A DNA stretch of 64,000 nt from Apostichopus japonicus (Eukaryota; Echinodermata; Holothuroidea; Aspidochirotida; Stichopodidae): NCBI RefSeq assembly GCF_037975245.1, contig NC_092562.1, positions 31,002,554 to 31,066,553 of the forward strand, read 5' to 3'. Below the pieces are notes generated by a model. The model was not told the DNA's origin. It worked only from the letters and a program-made list of their open reading frames with translations, and did no database searches. This document shows positions 47,401 through 61,700 of the stretch, in pieces. The position numbers were made by a program, and so were the translations under genes. Each line of letters starts with the position of its first letter. The stretch's first letter is position 1.

Positions 47401-49625
47401 ACATTTTGTTGGTGTAATTTTCTGACAAAATGGCAATGACACCTATTTATATGCAAATTAGAAAGGCCCAGAAAGGGTCATTTCCGGCGATTTAGGGAAT
47501 ATCTTTACTCAAACAATTTCTGTATGATCCGCGCCAAACTGTGGTGGCGCTCCGCTAAGATAGTGTCAAAACCGCCCCTACAGACCATTCTCGTCCCCGT
47601 GTCAATAACCCTAGCTCCGCCACTGCCCCTATCTTTATCTTATAAAGACATACCTGAGCTATTAAATCCACTAACTGGACTGGCAGGAGTTGCTCCACTA
47701 CCTATTGCTCCTGTTGTACCATCAGTAACTGGACTAGCTGATGTATCTGTAGATACAGATGAGACAGGAGTTACTCCACTAACTGTAGATCCTGCTGTAC
47801 CGCCAGTAACTAAACTGGCTGGTGTATCAGTAGATACAGCTGAGACAGGTGTTGTTCCACTACCTGTTGTTTGTGTTGCATCATCAGTAACTAGACTGGC
47901 TGGTGCATCAGTAAATACAGCTGAGACAGGTGTTGTTCCACTACCTGTAGATCCTGCTGTACTGCCAGTAACTAGACTGGCTGGTGTATCAGTAGATACA
48001 GCTGAGACAGGTGTTGTTCCACTACCTGTTGTTTGTGTTGCATCTTCAGTAACTAGACTGGCTGGTGTATCAGTAGATACAGCTGAGACAGGTGTTGTTC
48101 CACTACTTGTAGATCCTGTTGCATCATCAGTAACTAGACTGGCTGGTGCATCATTAAATACAGCTGAGACAGGTGTTGTTCCACTACCTGTAGATCCTGC
48201 TGTACTGCCAGTAACTAGACTGGCTGGTGTATCAGTAGATACAGCTGAGACAGGTGTTGTTCCACTACCTGTAGATCCTGTTGCATCATCAGTAACTAGA
48301 CTGGCTGGTGCATCAGTAAATACAGCTGAGACAGGTGTTGTTCCACTACCTGTTATTCCTGTTGCATCATCAGTAACTGGACTAGCTGTTGTATCTGTAG
48401 ATACAGATGAGACAGGAGTTACTCCACTAACTGTAGATCCTACTGTATCATCAGTAACTAGACTGGCTGCTGTATCAGTAGATACAGCTGAAACAGGTGT
48501 TGTTCCACTACCTTTAGATCCTGTTGCATTATCAGTAACTAGACTGGCTGGTGCATCAGTAAATACAGCTGAGACAGGTGTTGTTCCACTACCTGTAGAT
48601 CCTGCTGTACTGCCAGTAACTAGACTGGCTGGTGTATCAGTAGACACAGCCGAGACAGGTGTTGTTCCACTACCTGTAGATCCTGTTGCATCATCAGTAA
48701 CTAGACTGGCTGGTGCATCAGTAAATACAGCTGAGACAGGTGTTGTTCCACTACCTGTTATTCCTGTTGCATCATCAGTAACTGGACTAGCTGTTGTATC
48801 TGTAAATACAGATGAGATAGGAGTTACTCCACTAACTGTAGATCCTACTGTATCATCATTAACTAGACTGGCTGGTGTATCAGTAGATACAGCTGAAACA
48901 GGTGCTGCTCCAATACCTGTTGTTCCTGTTGCATCTTCAGTAACTAGACTGGCTGGTGTATCAGTAGATACAGGTGAAACAGGTGTTGTTCCACTACCTG
49001 TTGTTCATGTTACATATAAAATATTGTGCAAATTATTGTCAACTAGAGCAACCAGGCCAGCTGTGTCTTAATTGGAATCTGGCAGAAAACTTGAGCACAT
49101 GGAAACACAGTTTTCTTTTATATATAGCCACCCAATGGCATTGGTAGCAAAAACAGATGCAATTATGAGTGTTGAATTTATTTTTACTGCTGGAGAAGAT
49201 GCATTAGAAATATATAACACTTTGCAATGGGTGACTGCTGAAGATGAAACTTGGTGAGTTTTGTGCCAGTAGAAAGAACATCACCTAGGAAAGGCATTTA
49301 TTTAATACACGGGACCAAAAGGGGAATGAGCGGAATTTAACATGAGGTTTCACATGTGAGAGAATAGTGTGTTTCATGACCAAATTAATTGACATCTTCT
49401 TGGAGACAAAGATCTCTCTCTCTCTCAACAAGTTATCCATAATTGACAGGTTATTGAAGCAGAGAACTTAAATGTAATAAAACTTTTTTTTTCTATTAAG
49501 CAAGTACTAGTAGGGTAGCTGACAAACAATCGCTTCAAGTGTGGCAGGCATTTTCAGTGGGTGAATTTTTTAATGTTTTCACTTGATAATATATAGATTT
49601 ATTAATTACTTACTGTACATATTAC

Positions 49626-49713
<88 letters not shown>

Positions 49714-52700
49714 CGATATAGCACTTTACATGAAAGAATATCTGAGAGCACTTTATATGAGCAAAATAAAACCAAAACCCAATGTCAAAAAGAGAAACTA
49801 GTATAAATTAATATCAATGAGGTGAATGAGCAGATAGACCACTGACTTGTGCAACAAGGCAAAAACATCGTACATTTTAAAATTTAACATAAGGTCTCAC
49901 ATGTGACAGGATCATGTGTGGGTTCATTGATGAACAAATTCATTGATGTCGTCTTGTGGAAGAGGACCTCCCTGTCAAGAAAGCTATCCATATTGGCCAG
50001 GCTAGTGAAGCAAAGAACTTAAAGTACTAATAGGGCAGCTCACAAACCAAAGAATTGTTGCAAGAGTGGCAGGCATTTTTTTTCCTTTTTTTTGGTTGGG
50101 TTAAATTTAAAGATGTTTTCACTGGATAATAACTTAAAAAAAATAATGGTTTGGGAGATTAAAGTGTTCAGCTATAGGGAAGCCATCTTAAATGTAGCAT
50201 TTTATATAGTAACTTTTCAACATGCCAAAAAAGAAGCAACCAAGAAATCAGATCGTTACTACAGCTTTGAGCATACGGGACTGGTCTCAACAGAGACCTG
50301 TCTTTCATGAGCACCCATGGGAGAATCCCAGCCGAGGTGCAGGGTCTTAGTTGTGAAACTGGTCATGAAGTAGATTTTTTTCTGGTGTGTTGATAGTAAT
50401 TAATTTTATATATATATATATATATGTATAGCAATTAAATGCTTTACATGAAAGAATATTTGAAATCACTTCATATAAGAAAGATAAAACCAATAAATCA
50501 ATCAATAAAATAAAGAAACTAGTATTAACTAAGATCTATGAAGTTAAGACAAATAAAAACAAGATTAGTCAATAAAGTATGATGAAAATGTGAGTATTAA
50601 GTTGGGATTAATCACAATCAAAGGTAATCACATTGCTGATGAAGGGTCTGGGAATTCGAAATGTCATATCAACAGTTCACTCAAGTAGGTTGGCCCCTCA
50701 CCATGTAGAATTTTAAAAACAAATCATACATTTTGAAAATGATTTGCTGTTTAGCTGGCAGGCATGTATTACACTCAATGCTGGAGTAATTGGATCATGT
50801 TTCTTGGGTTTTGTGACTAATCGATCAGATGAATTATGAATGGCTTAAAGTTTGTGGATTTTACAGGCTGGGTGGACAGTACGCTATTGTAGTTATCTAA
50901 ACGAGAAGTAACAAATGCATGTATTAATTATGCTAGAACTATTTTGAAGAGAAGAAAGAACATTGTACACTTTTCACTACCTATACCACTAGGCACTATT
51001 GCTCCTTGCTATATTAAAGTGTTGTATGTCATCACCAAATATCATAATATAACATGTGTAACAGCTACTAACCAACAACTGTATTCTAAGTTTGGATATA
51101 ATCTGATTTCTGGTTGTGGAGTTATTGCAACTAAAAATTTGAATCCCTCCCCCCCCCCAAAAAAAAAGAGTTTGGTTTGAAACATATTTGGTTGTACATG
51201 GCTCAAAAATATATTTGCCCCCAAAATATTGAACCCCAAAAACTGTTGGCTAAAATGGTCCCAAAAATATTTGGCCCAACAAACTGAAAGATGTCCCAAA
51301 ATGCATTTGATGTGGAAATAAAATTTAGGCACACCCTGCGGAAAAAGGGCTCGGAAGTTTTTTGAGCCCAGATGGTCCCAAAAAAGTTAGACCTACATGT
51401 ACCATGCAGGCCTTCATGTAATATTCATAATGTCTGTACCAAACACAATAAGGCACACCTTCTCACTATTGTACAACAACATAGCATCTTAAGTATTACA
51501 AAAATATACATCACTCCATTGTTGAGTTATTGCGGACCCAAGCAAGTGTCACCATCGCACGCACACATACACACGTATGCATACTAACCTGACCATATAG
51601 GTTCCTTTGTTTCCAGCAAGGCACCAAAAAGGAACCAAAACATTAGCTGTGCAAGGCAATTTTTATCCTAGTATTTTAAAAGAATCAACATGAAGTGATT
51701 GTAGAAAATAAAAAATAGCTTGGACTTGCATTCCAGAAAGAGAAAGAGTGTTGAAGAACTACTTCAAATCACCTTCCTGTTTAAGTCATTCTGGAACAAG
51801 AAGTCTGCAATAAAACCGAAGCAAACAGGCTACACCTACTGTCTCCGTCCCTATGAAGGAAAACAACAGAATGTTTAGTTTACGGGGAGTCAATTGCGTT
51901 ACCCATTACTTTCACATAATGAAGAGCAAAGGTTTCTTGTTTGTTTTCTTTGTTTTTTTTTTGTTTTTTTTTGTCTTCTCTGTTAGGTATGTTAATATAC
52001 ACAAGTCTTATACAAGTTGTAACATCAGAGCTGTTAATTTCAAACATTTTGAAGGTTAGGATCTAGTAGTACCTTATTTCTTTGTCTGGATTGTTTCATC
52101 CACGAAGGAAATGTTGACATTTTTATTCAAAATTTTGTATTTGTATCTCAAAAGCCAGCAATTGTCACAAGTATAGGTTATGTAATACATTTGGCCATAT
52201 ATCATACCGGCCTTCTTTGGCTTCAAATACAGCTAGTATTAATCCGTTTCCTCCCTCTATGATGGTAACTACCTTCACCAAACACATGTGAAGACTTAGA
52301 TGGCTACAAAAGGCTATAGTGCTGACATATAGACAAAGTGCAAATGGTCTAGATCTGGCCATGCAATTAAACTTTAACAATTTTAAGACAAAACGTTAAA
52401 ACTTGTATATCATTCTCAATAAATATCAATATGATTATTTATAATAAGGTTGATATATAGTATATACCTACTGCTGCAATTGTGGTGTCTTCCTTGTCAG
52501 AGCATGCCATCACCATCACTTCTTACACGAAAACAATGCCTGGTATATGCAATCGGCGCTTTGAGTTTCAGATGTCATTCCAAGATCCAGATTCCTGATA
52601 GTGACTCTAATCTTGTAAATCCAGTGTGGTACTTAGAACAGTCTCCATGTTGTCTTCTATCTGGCAGATCAGTTCTCTGAGTGTTAAGGTCTTTTCTTTC

Positions 52701-55700
52701 TGTGTTACTCTCACTAGTACTCTGGGCTACACTCACTAGAATTACCCTGAATTCATGTTTCTGGCTGTATACCAGAAATTAATAAAACTCTTACCTCGGT
52801 AGAATGATTTCTTTCTCTCAGTGCCACAAATAGCTCCTCCTTGGTGCCTCTCACTTTTATTCATATAGAGAATCTGGCTGTCGATAAGTCAACTGATGAT
52901 ACTCTTACCTTGACACATTATTCTCTGTCTCTGAGTGCTGCTATGAGCTTCTCCAATGAACTCAAAATGAACATCTCACCATACACCAGTAAACTGCTGA
53001 AATTCTAAAAAAAAAAATTCTTAATACTAACCATTAGGCATTAGCGTGATGGTTTCCATAAGCCCAGTACCATTGACGGAGCAAGTCACTTGCATGACTG
53101 TCTCTAATGTTATTTCCACAACCTTTGTTTGGTTATAACTTCTTGCATCTTCATCAGCAGTAAGTAATGTACCAATAGGACTCAGTACCAAGTCACTCTG
53201 TGCTACCAGAGGGTTCCTAATAACAGTGCAGGTCACGTTAGCTGCTTGTCCAGAGTTCACTCTGACATATGTTAGGATGATGTTTCCTGCACCATTGTCT
53301 GGAATAAAGAAAGTATTTCTGTGAAAATGTTTTCTTATGCTGTCATCACTATGCTTAAATACCAGGCGACATGCAGCAGTGACTGTGCTACATTCATATT
53401 GAATACTTACAATTCTTACAGGACCAAAAATGTCACATGTGTTTTCCTAACTTTTGCTACAATAACAATATTTTTATCTTATTACCCAATTGTTCTTGTG
53501 ATGCCACATGCAGGGGAGGGAGGAGGTGGGAGGGCAAAGGCTCCATCAAAATAAAAGTTCTGCACAATAGAGTATCCAAAATTTTGAGAAGCAAGAAAAA
53601 ACAGCTCTCTTGCACCAGGCCATCAACAGAGCATTTATTGTACGGGATGCTGCTAACATTTCACAAAATTGTAAATAGGACGTACGGTACGTGTGCACAA
53701 TATTTTAAGTAGTTATGTACAAATGATACAACATATCGCAGCAATCAATAAATGTTGCAAGGAAATTGGCTAGACTGGTTCTGACAGGGGAAGTAGAAAA
53801 CAAATGATGTTATTGTTTGTTTACTTTCTCTGCTCTGGGACTCTGGTCTGGCAAACAAACCATACCAAGATGCTATGCACATTACAGTATGTATGGTATG
53901 TGTAAACGTGTATAGTATAAATATATACACTTTACTGATCAGATTTTTACTGTTTATAACATACAGTTCAGGGCTGGAACACATGGGGGGAGGGGCAGAA
54001 ATTCAAGTACACATGTTGAACCAGAGACAAGCGCAGATGAGGATGTATTTGGTCGGATAGTGACAGAGTAGATATACTTACTAGTTAGCATAGCCAAAGT
54101 TAGGCCTAAGTTAGGCTTAATTTGCAGTAGACTAGATAGTCAATATCAAAGGCAGTTACAAAATGCCAGTTGAAATTTGTGGAGGATCCTCAGCCCTAGT
54201 ATTGTGCATACAGAGCTCCAAATCCACTGACCAAACTGCATTTTCTTGATGTACAATTTCGTTGCAGATGGCACATGTTACTTTTCTTAACAATGGTAGC
54301 ATATTTTTGGTACGCTACACTCTCGTCAGGGATATACTACCCCTGTGACACCAGGATACGAAGGCAAGCTTGAGTTCTCATATTTGACATGTTAGATTTG
54401 GACAAACTGTAGATAGGATGTATACTGCAAGTTAAAAACAAAGCTGTTACGAGTAGCTTGACCTAAAACATTCTTCCATTTAATTATGGTATTTGATATA
54501 ATTTTTCTATAATTGTCTTAACATACATCGATATATATGTAGGTAACATACCCCTTCACACCCCTGTTCCCATTTTTATGTCAAGTTACTAAGATAAATG
54601 AAGATCATTGCTGGCATGTTATCTATCAAGCAGTAATCATCTGCTTGTACTAGTTACCTTGATTACACGCTATCCCAGTCCAGGGTACAGCACACCCATT
54701 GGCACAGTTAGCCTCAACTTCACTGCATGCATCCTCTCCACCAGAACAGGAGCAGGTTAGGTTGCAGAAGTCACCATAATAACCAACAGGACATGGGCCA
54801 TCTACCAGTAATAGAATTAGCAGTTATATACTTGAAGTAGTTATTAAAGTTATGGCAATCACTGGTAACACCAACAGGACAATTAGCTGGCACTAACAGA
54901 ATTAGAAACAACTAACCTGAAATGATATTTTACCATCTTATCAAATATTTAAAGTTCTGAGACAACACATGAGGTCTTTCACATTTAGTATCATAAAATT
55001 AATTTCAATGCTTTGTGCCATATTTAGACAAAGAAATATTTAAAACTTTAATATAAGTACTATGCAATCCATGGATCATGTTGCAGATTTCATTCCAAAA
55101 TTTGGGTAATATGACCACTTTGAAGTCGATGTCTTCACTATACGACTCACCTAATTTGACCCCTGACCTTTAAAACATGATGTAGGTACAATCTTAACAT
55201 GCATTCAAACAATGCATTCAAACAGTCAATACTTTCTCATGGTTACAACAAAATTCAGCTAATTTGTATATTGGCATGTCCATATAATACTAAATTTAAA
55301 TTACAGCTATCTTATTAGGCAATCAACTTGAGTCTAAGCAATTTCCTTGACTTGAAAATAAGTCAACCAAACATTTTAGGTCCTTGCAGTACCAGGGAGT
55401 TAGAATATATGGCTTGTAGCACTACAGTAGTACTAAAGAATTAGCCAAACTACCTTTGTAGCCACAAAAGCAGCTTTGTCTATGTTCATATGTATTGTTT
55501 AAGTTGAAACCTGTTAATACCAGTTAATACCTGTCACCAAATACCAGTTGCAACAGGTACCTGTTAAAACCAGTTCAACAGGTATTAACTGGAATTTTCA
55601 CCTGGGTTGTCTATGTTCACAAGTATTGCTTAAGTAGCAGAATTTTAGTTATGGTTAGTTGATCCTAATATTTCTTGTCACAGTCTTGTAAAACCTCTAA

Positions 55701-58700
55701 CTGGTCGAATACATGTATACTACACTGTTCTGCATAGCCTGCAATTGTTTTATGTGTATGAAGTTAATGTCTATTGTCTTGTTGCCAGAACTTCTGATCA
55801 GCTGTTGATTATACTTGATTAAAGTGAGAGATGTGTGTGTTCAAGGGATTACGTGCTCATTATAATCTCACTTGGCAATCACAGTTACAGTACCAATATA
55901 GAGTACAAATAACATAATGAAAATACTTGCATTGACAGTTTGTTCCTCTCCAGCCATCCTCACATTGGTTGTTCTCACACACACCAGTGTCTAAAGCACA
56001 GAGAGTGTTATCTGCACAATGACACTCCTGTTTACAGTTAGCACCAAACTTCCCTGTTTCACACTCTGGAAAGAATTGAAGAAGGTAAAATGTAAGTCAT
56101 GAAATTGCTGATGAAGTACTGAAACATGGTTGTGATATCAGAAAACTAAAGAGCACACATTCCCAGATATGATCTACACTGCTAAAATAATCGTTCTGAG
56201 AGACCTGTAATGTGCAAAATGATAGAATGATACTATTAATGAAAGTCAACAAACTCCTACAAGGTACAGTACCTAGTCTTAAAAGTGACATTTCTTCCAA
56301 TTTTACAGAATGGATACTTGGATGATCTCCCTTATTTCAAATATCAGGAAGCTGTCTCTACCAAAACCAGAAGCAACAAATGGAGTCTATTGAATGATGA
56401 CACCACTAACACCATTGAAACTATTGTCAGCATTGAAAGATAAACGGGTATAGCTCATTGCCATGTTATGAATCGTTATAAATTTCAGATAGAAAAGGAT
56501 AATAAAAATGCAATGTTATCACTTAACAATATGAATGTAATATCTTCCTTTTGGGAAGCATACAGTATAAAGTGCAAATTCACTGGCAGAACCAGAATTT
56601 CAGTATATTTATTACCATGTTTCAACAACAAAGAAACCAAATCAGAAAAAAAAACTTACAGTGTATAAATTGAGTAATATGACATGTATGTTCATATCAA
56701 CACACATAGCTTACCAGATAACCTAACTTGATGTTCATAAGCCAAAAGTGTTGTTAACAACAGTTTTTGAGCAGCTCACACACGTTTTACTAATATGATT
56801 AACATTAATATTTCCAAATCGAAACATACATCAGGAAAATAATTAAACATGATACAAAGAAAGGAAGACCTCATTGATATAGAGTCTGTATCTGCAGCCT
56901 ATCATTTACTCTTAGCAATTGTATTGGTGACTATTCTAATGGACTCAACAATCTGTTTGTCATAACTTCTTATAAACACAGTATTATTGATACCTTCTGT
57001 ACAGTTTAGTCCTTTATAGCCAGCAGGACAGAAACAGCCAAGAGGATCAGGATAACAGATGATTGCACCCTGACATCCATCAGCATGGTCGTCACCAGAA
57101 TCATCACATTTATACTCAGCATTCTGACCAAAGACATTCCTGCCATGAACTGTTGATGAAAATATGTATGTATTTATGTAATTTAGATCCTCCTGCAAGC
57201 AGGAACTCGTGAAGAAGCCATCATTGGCTTATCAAAGCCTCAAGCTGACCGAAGTCAGTCTCTAAGATTCATATTTAACGTCCATGATTATGAATTGTCA
57301 ATTGTCAACAACTCTGCCACTGGACGACAAACATTAATCTTTGAGTGACTCGAACTCGGGACCTATGATTGAAAGGCACCGGCGTTAACCACTGAGCTAA
57401 CCCTCCACTCACCTTTGTAATATGGCGAATATCCCCTGTAGCTTGCTAGAGATGGTACTATCGTTGCCCCTGGGGAAAATGATTTGGTAGGCTATTTCTG
57501 AAGCCTAAATCCAAGAAGCTCCACTCAAATATATGATTAAAACATTCTATTGAAATTTGTTCGTAAAACGTACGACCCGCTTGACTTTTTTTTCGCACTT
57601 TTCCTGTACAACTACCACTGGACAAGGATCCTATGGAAATTAAAATTCAAACATGCCTTTGCTTGTGAATATAGAGCACACTCAAAGTAGGGCCAGAAAA
57701 GACCCCTATCTCATTTTCTGCCATTTTAATTACTTGTTACGAAAAATTGAGACCGTAAATTTTCCTCAAAATTAGCTAAATTCGAAGACTGGCCACATGT
57801 CTTCCACAATATCTGCAATATCAGACATAAAATACTTTACATTTATGCAAAAAATGCCTCCAAACTTGACACAAATTTAGGGCTTTTAAAATGCAATCTG
57901 GATTTGGTTGCTAGGCGGGGCCATATCCTAGCAACGAAAAATTTTTCAATTTTTTTGGTGCCCAATTTCATCCTTTGAGACATATGGCAAGACACCATAT
58001 CAATTTCAGGCGATTCTGAGAGGGTCGACGTGGAATCGACCCAAAAATCTGTTGATTTGGCCTGGATTGACCCAATTAGGAGATGATTTGTTCTCTCCCT
58101 GATACAATTATAAGTTCAACCACATGCTGTTAAATTACTTGATGATATTGATTGGAAACAAGCAAATAGGTATATATAATATGGAGGTAATATTGATCGT
58201 GAAGCCAACCCAAGTTAGCAAGACAAGATGTGCAAGAGCTTTGAGGTCTTTAACGTTTTACTCCCAAGCTATTACGGGAGCCAATGAGCAGAATACCTCA
58301 CCAGTTAAATGAGTAAGATAAGAATTTTTCACCAGTTGAGCATACTGCAGTGTTATATTGTTTTAGTTGTGCTGTGTCACCACACTGTCAATTATTATTA
58401 ATTTAGTGTGAAAGAGATGTACTGTGTTCATTATACAGTTTGGTTTGTATTCAGAGCTGTCACGAACACTAGTATTGCTTTTGTGGTTATTGTATTTTCT
58501 TCTAGGCTATGTATTTCACATTATTATTGTGTAAGTGTGATTATCTGCAATATATTTTCATGTGTCCAAATTTGACCAAAGAGATTGTTTATTGTGTTTT
58601 GTCTGTTAACCTCCGGAATGGCTGTCATTTTCTCCTGCAAACCTTGTCTGGCAGAGGCGAAGGTACTTAAATCTGTAATATCTCTCGCTATCTGCGTTTT

Positions 58701-61700
58701 GCTTCACTAATAAGCAGTAAAGTTAGAATTAATGTTGACAAGATTTCTGACAACAAATACCAGATCAGTTACACAATCTGGCCAGAGACATGTTACCATC
58801 AACAGCTGATAAGATTGAGGCTCATTTAAAATTAATACTTAAAATACAAGTGAATGTCTCTTAATGTTGATATTATTTCCTGCCTCCAGCTGAAGATCAA
58901 ACTTGAATTAGTACAATTAATCTTAGTAAATCATAACAAACTTTGAGAGCATCTAGTTACATGTTTATTGATTGATTGATTATGGTATCATCCCTAACAT
59001 TTCTTTACTACAAGAGGTGAAAATGAAGAGCACATTATTAATCAGTGTAGATTCAGCAATTCTTTGCCAAGTACTGCTTGAGGGTGAAGGTACTTACAGT
59101 AACAGGAAAAACATGCATTGTTAATTGTTAAGACAATTTAGCTAAAAAACTTACTATTTTCACAATTGTTTCCACTGAATCCAGGAGGACAAAGACACAG
59201 ACCAGTTAAATCTGAGCAAACTCCTCCGTTGATACAAGGTTCACATGTATTAGTACAGTCAGGTGGACTCCACATGTTCTCTGGACATTCTTAAATGTAA
59301 AGGAGTGAAAAATATATCAGTATCATTGATGAATCAATTTGCAGAGATTAAGTGCATACATTTTGTACTTTCTTGTTTTCATACATTTTGTTCTTCATGA
59401 AGTATTGGAAATACAAAGGTTTTTCAGACCAAATCTTTAACAGACAACATGGTATCCTTTATGCAATACAAAGTTTCTCCAGACCTTAGCATGTTATTCA
59501 CGATGTATAGAAAAGTGTTATTGTATCCACTGCATTTAAACATATATCATGCTATCCTTGATGTAATACAAAGGTTCTAGCTACCAAAGTAATCCAAACA
59601 TAAGACATTCTGTGCATGATGTAATACAAAGGTTATACAGATCAATTCATAAACATCATATCCTCCATATAATACAATGCCTCTACTGAAAAACCTAAAT
59701 CATGCTATCCTTGGTGCAATGCAAAGGTTTTATACCACCCAAAATTTAAGCATGCAACATGCTATCCTTGATTTAATTTAAAGGTATTACATACCAAAGC
59801 TATATAGACATACAACATGCTATTATTCATGTAATGCATTGACTCTTCGGACCAAATCTTAAACATAAAACATGTTATCCTTGATTTGATGCAAAGGGTC
59901 TACATACCCAATCTTAAACAACAACATACTATCCTTGATTTATTTAAAAGACTCTACAGACAGACCAAAGCTCAACAGACCATATGTTAAACATACAGCA
60001 TGCTATCCTTGATGTTATGCAAGTCTCAAGGTGCTACAAACCAAATTTAAATAATTTGTTAACAATATGATTTTGTTAACATTCTTCTACCCAGTCAGCC
60101 TTATACCCTGACATTTTGCTGATTACTTTATCTAGTTATTATAGGGTATCTGTATTATCCAAAAGAGATCCATTTTATATATTAGATCTTGAAATCATGT
60201 TATGAGCAAAGCCTACTATACACAAATTCACGTATACACATGTCATTTGGATATCTTTATGAATGTTATCTGAACCTAAACTGAGTAAACGAGATATGTA
60301 AATTTAAAGAATTGTGTCAGTCATGAAGATGTCAGTATATACTCAACAGTCAGTCTATAATGTTTGCCTATATACACGTTTTAGTTATATCAGTATCTCA
60401 TCCTATACTTCTTACATGAAATACTTCACACAATGTACTCTTGTGGTGGTTACACAGTAGTTGGTAGTCCCATATTGTTCAGTTCTATATAAAAAGGTCA
60501 GAGAGACCTGTCTACTGCATGAAAAGGATTTATGAAGATAACTGGCTTGTATCCAACAGAAGCATTTAGATCAAATTGTCTTGCAAACTTTTGGCTGTGA
60601 GAGCCACGCTAGACAACCATGCATGGCTTCATCTTGACAAAAATACTGTTTATGTCACACATGGCTGCCTATTATCCTTCTTTGAATTCAATCTAGTAAT
60701 TATATGATATCTATTATGATTCATGGCAGCAATGGCCTGTTCAAAATTTCTATCTTTATGCACACACAGAATGCAACCCACCTTTAAGTTATAGCTATTA
60801 ATTCTGAGTATATGTAATTAAATTTGTTTTTCACAAGAATGTGTTCATAATATTTTCATCTCTGTAATATTATAGTAGCCTTTAAATAAACACATTTTTA
60901 ACTGCTATAAGCAAGAGCACAGCTGATTCCTTCTTCCTAACTATGCACTACAGTGGTAGCTTATACATTGCTTCCTGGATTTTCTGCACCATATATTCCA
61001 ATGTCTTGAGTTTGTGTTAGCAATTAAAGTGAGGATAAGGTGAAAGCAAATTTAAGAACTAAGAACTAATATATCTAAGACCTGAGTATTACTGACATCA
61101 ATCTGTTAGCAACCGTGTATTATAATGGTCTAAAACAATAACATTCTTTTGTGCCTACAGTCATCCTCACATTAAAGATTACATAAGTTCTAATTGCATG
61201 CTTAGAAGAGCTCTCAGACATGTATCACCATCTTGACATGATGACTGTATTGAATTATTTTCAACAAATATCAAAGACGTGCATCCAAACTTCTTCCTTA
61301 CGATTGTTTTTGTTTGTATTGTTCTTTATTAAACATGTTTAAGAAGACACTACAAACAAAAACCCAAGGGAAACTGTGGTTCCCTGCAAGTTTGGTACAA
61401 TCCTACTTAATGTCGTGGAGTTATTGCAATGTAAATATTTTTACATTTGACCCCATAACCTCTTTAATATTCATACCATGAACACCAAAACCAATAGGGC
61501 ACACATTATCAGTGTAATACATCTACACAGCAAGTATGACAAATTTCCATCACTCAGTTGTTGAGTTATTACAGACCCAAGCAAGTGTCACAGATTAACA
61601 CACACATACACACAAACTCATGCTTGGAGGACCCCTTTGATTTTTTTCCATTACAGTCCAAATCCACATACCCTACTGTAACCTTAGCAGTGCCCCTTAA

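Noticed and set aside
47524-49071. Plus-strand open frame of 515 codons
   Set aside because: It is antisense to the stalk exon. Its openness follows from the 81-bp unit, its ends match no splice or start context, and it begins inside the hAT MITE.
57340-57415. tRNA gene on the minus strand
   Set aside because: Boxes are present but the full cloverleaf is not; the trailing body is SINE-like.
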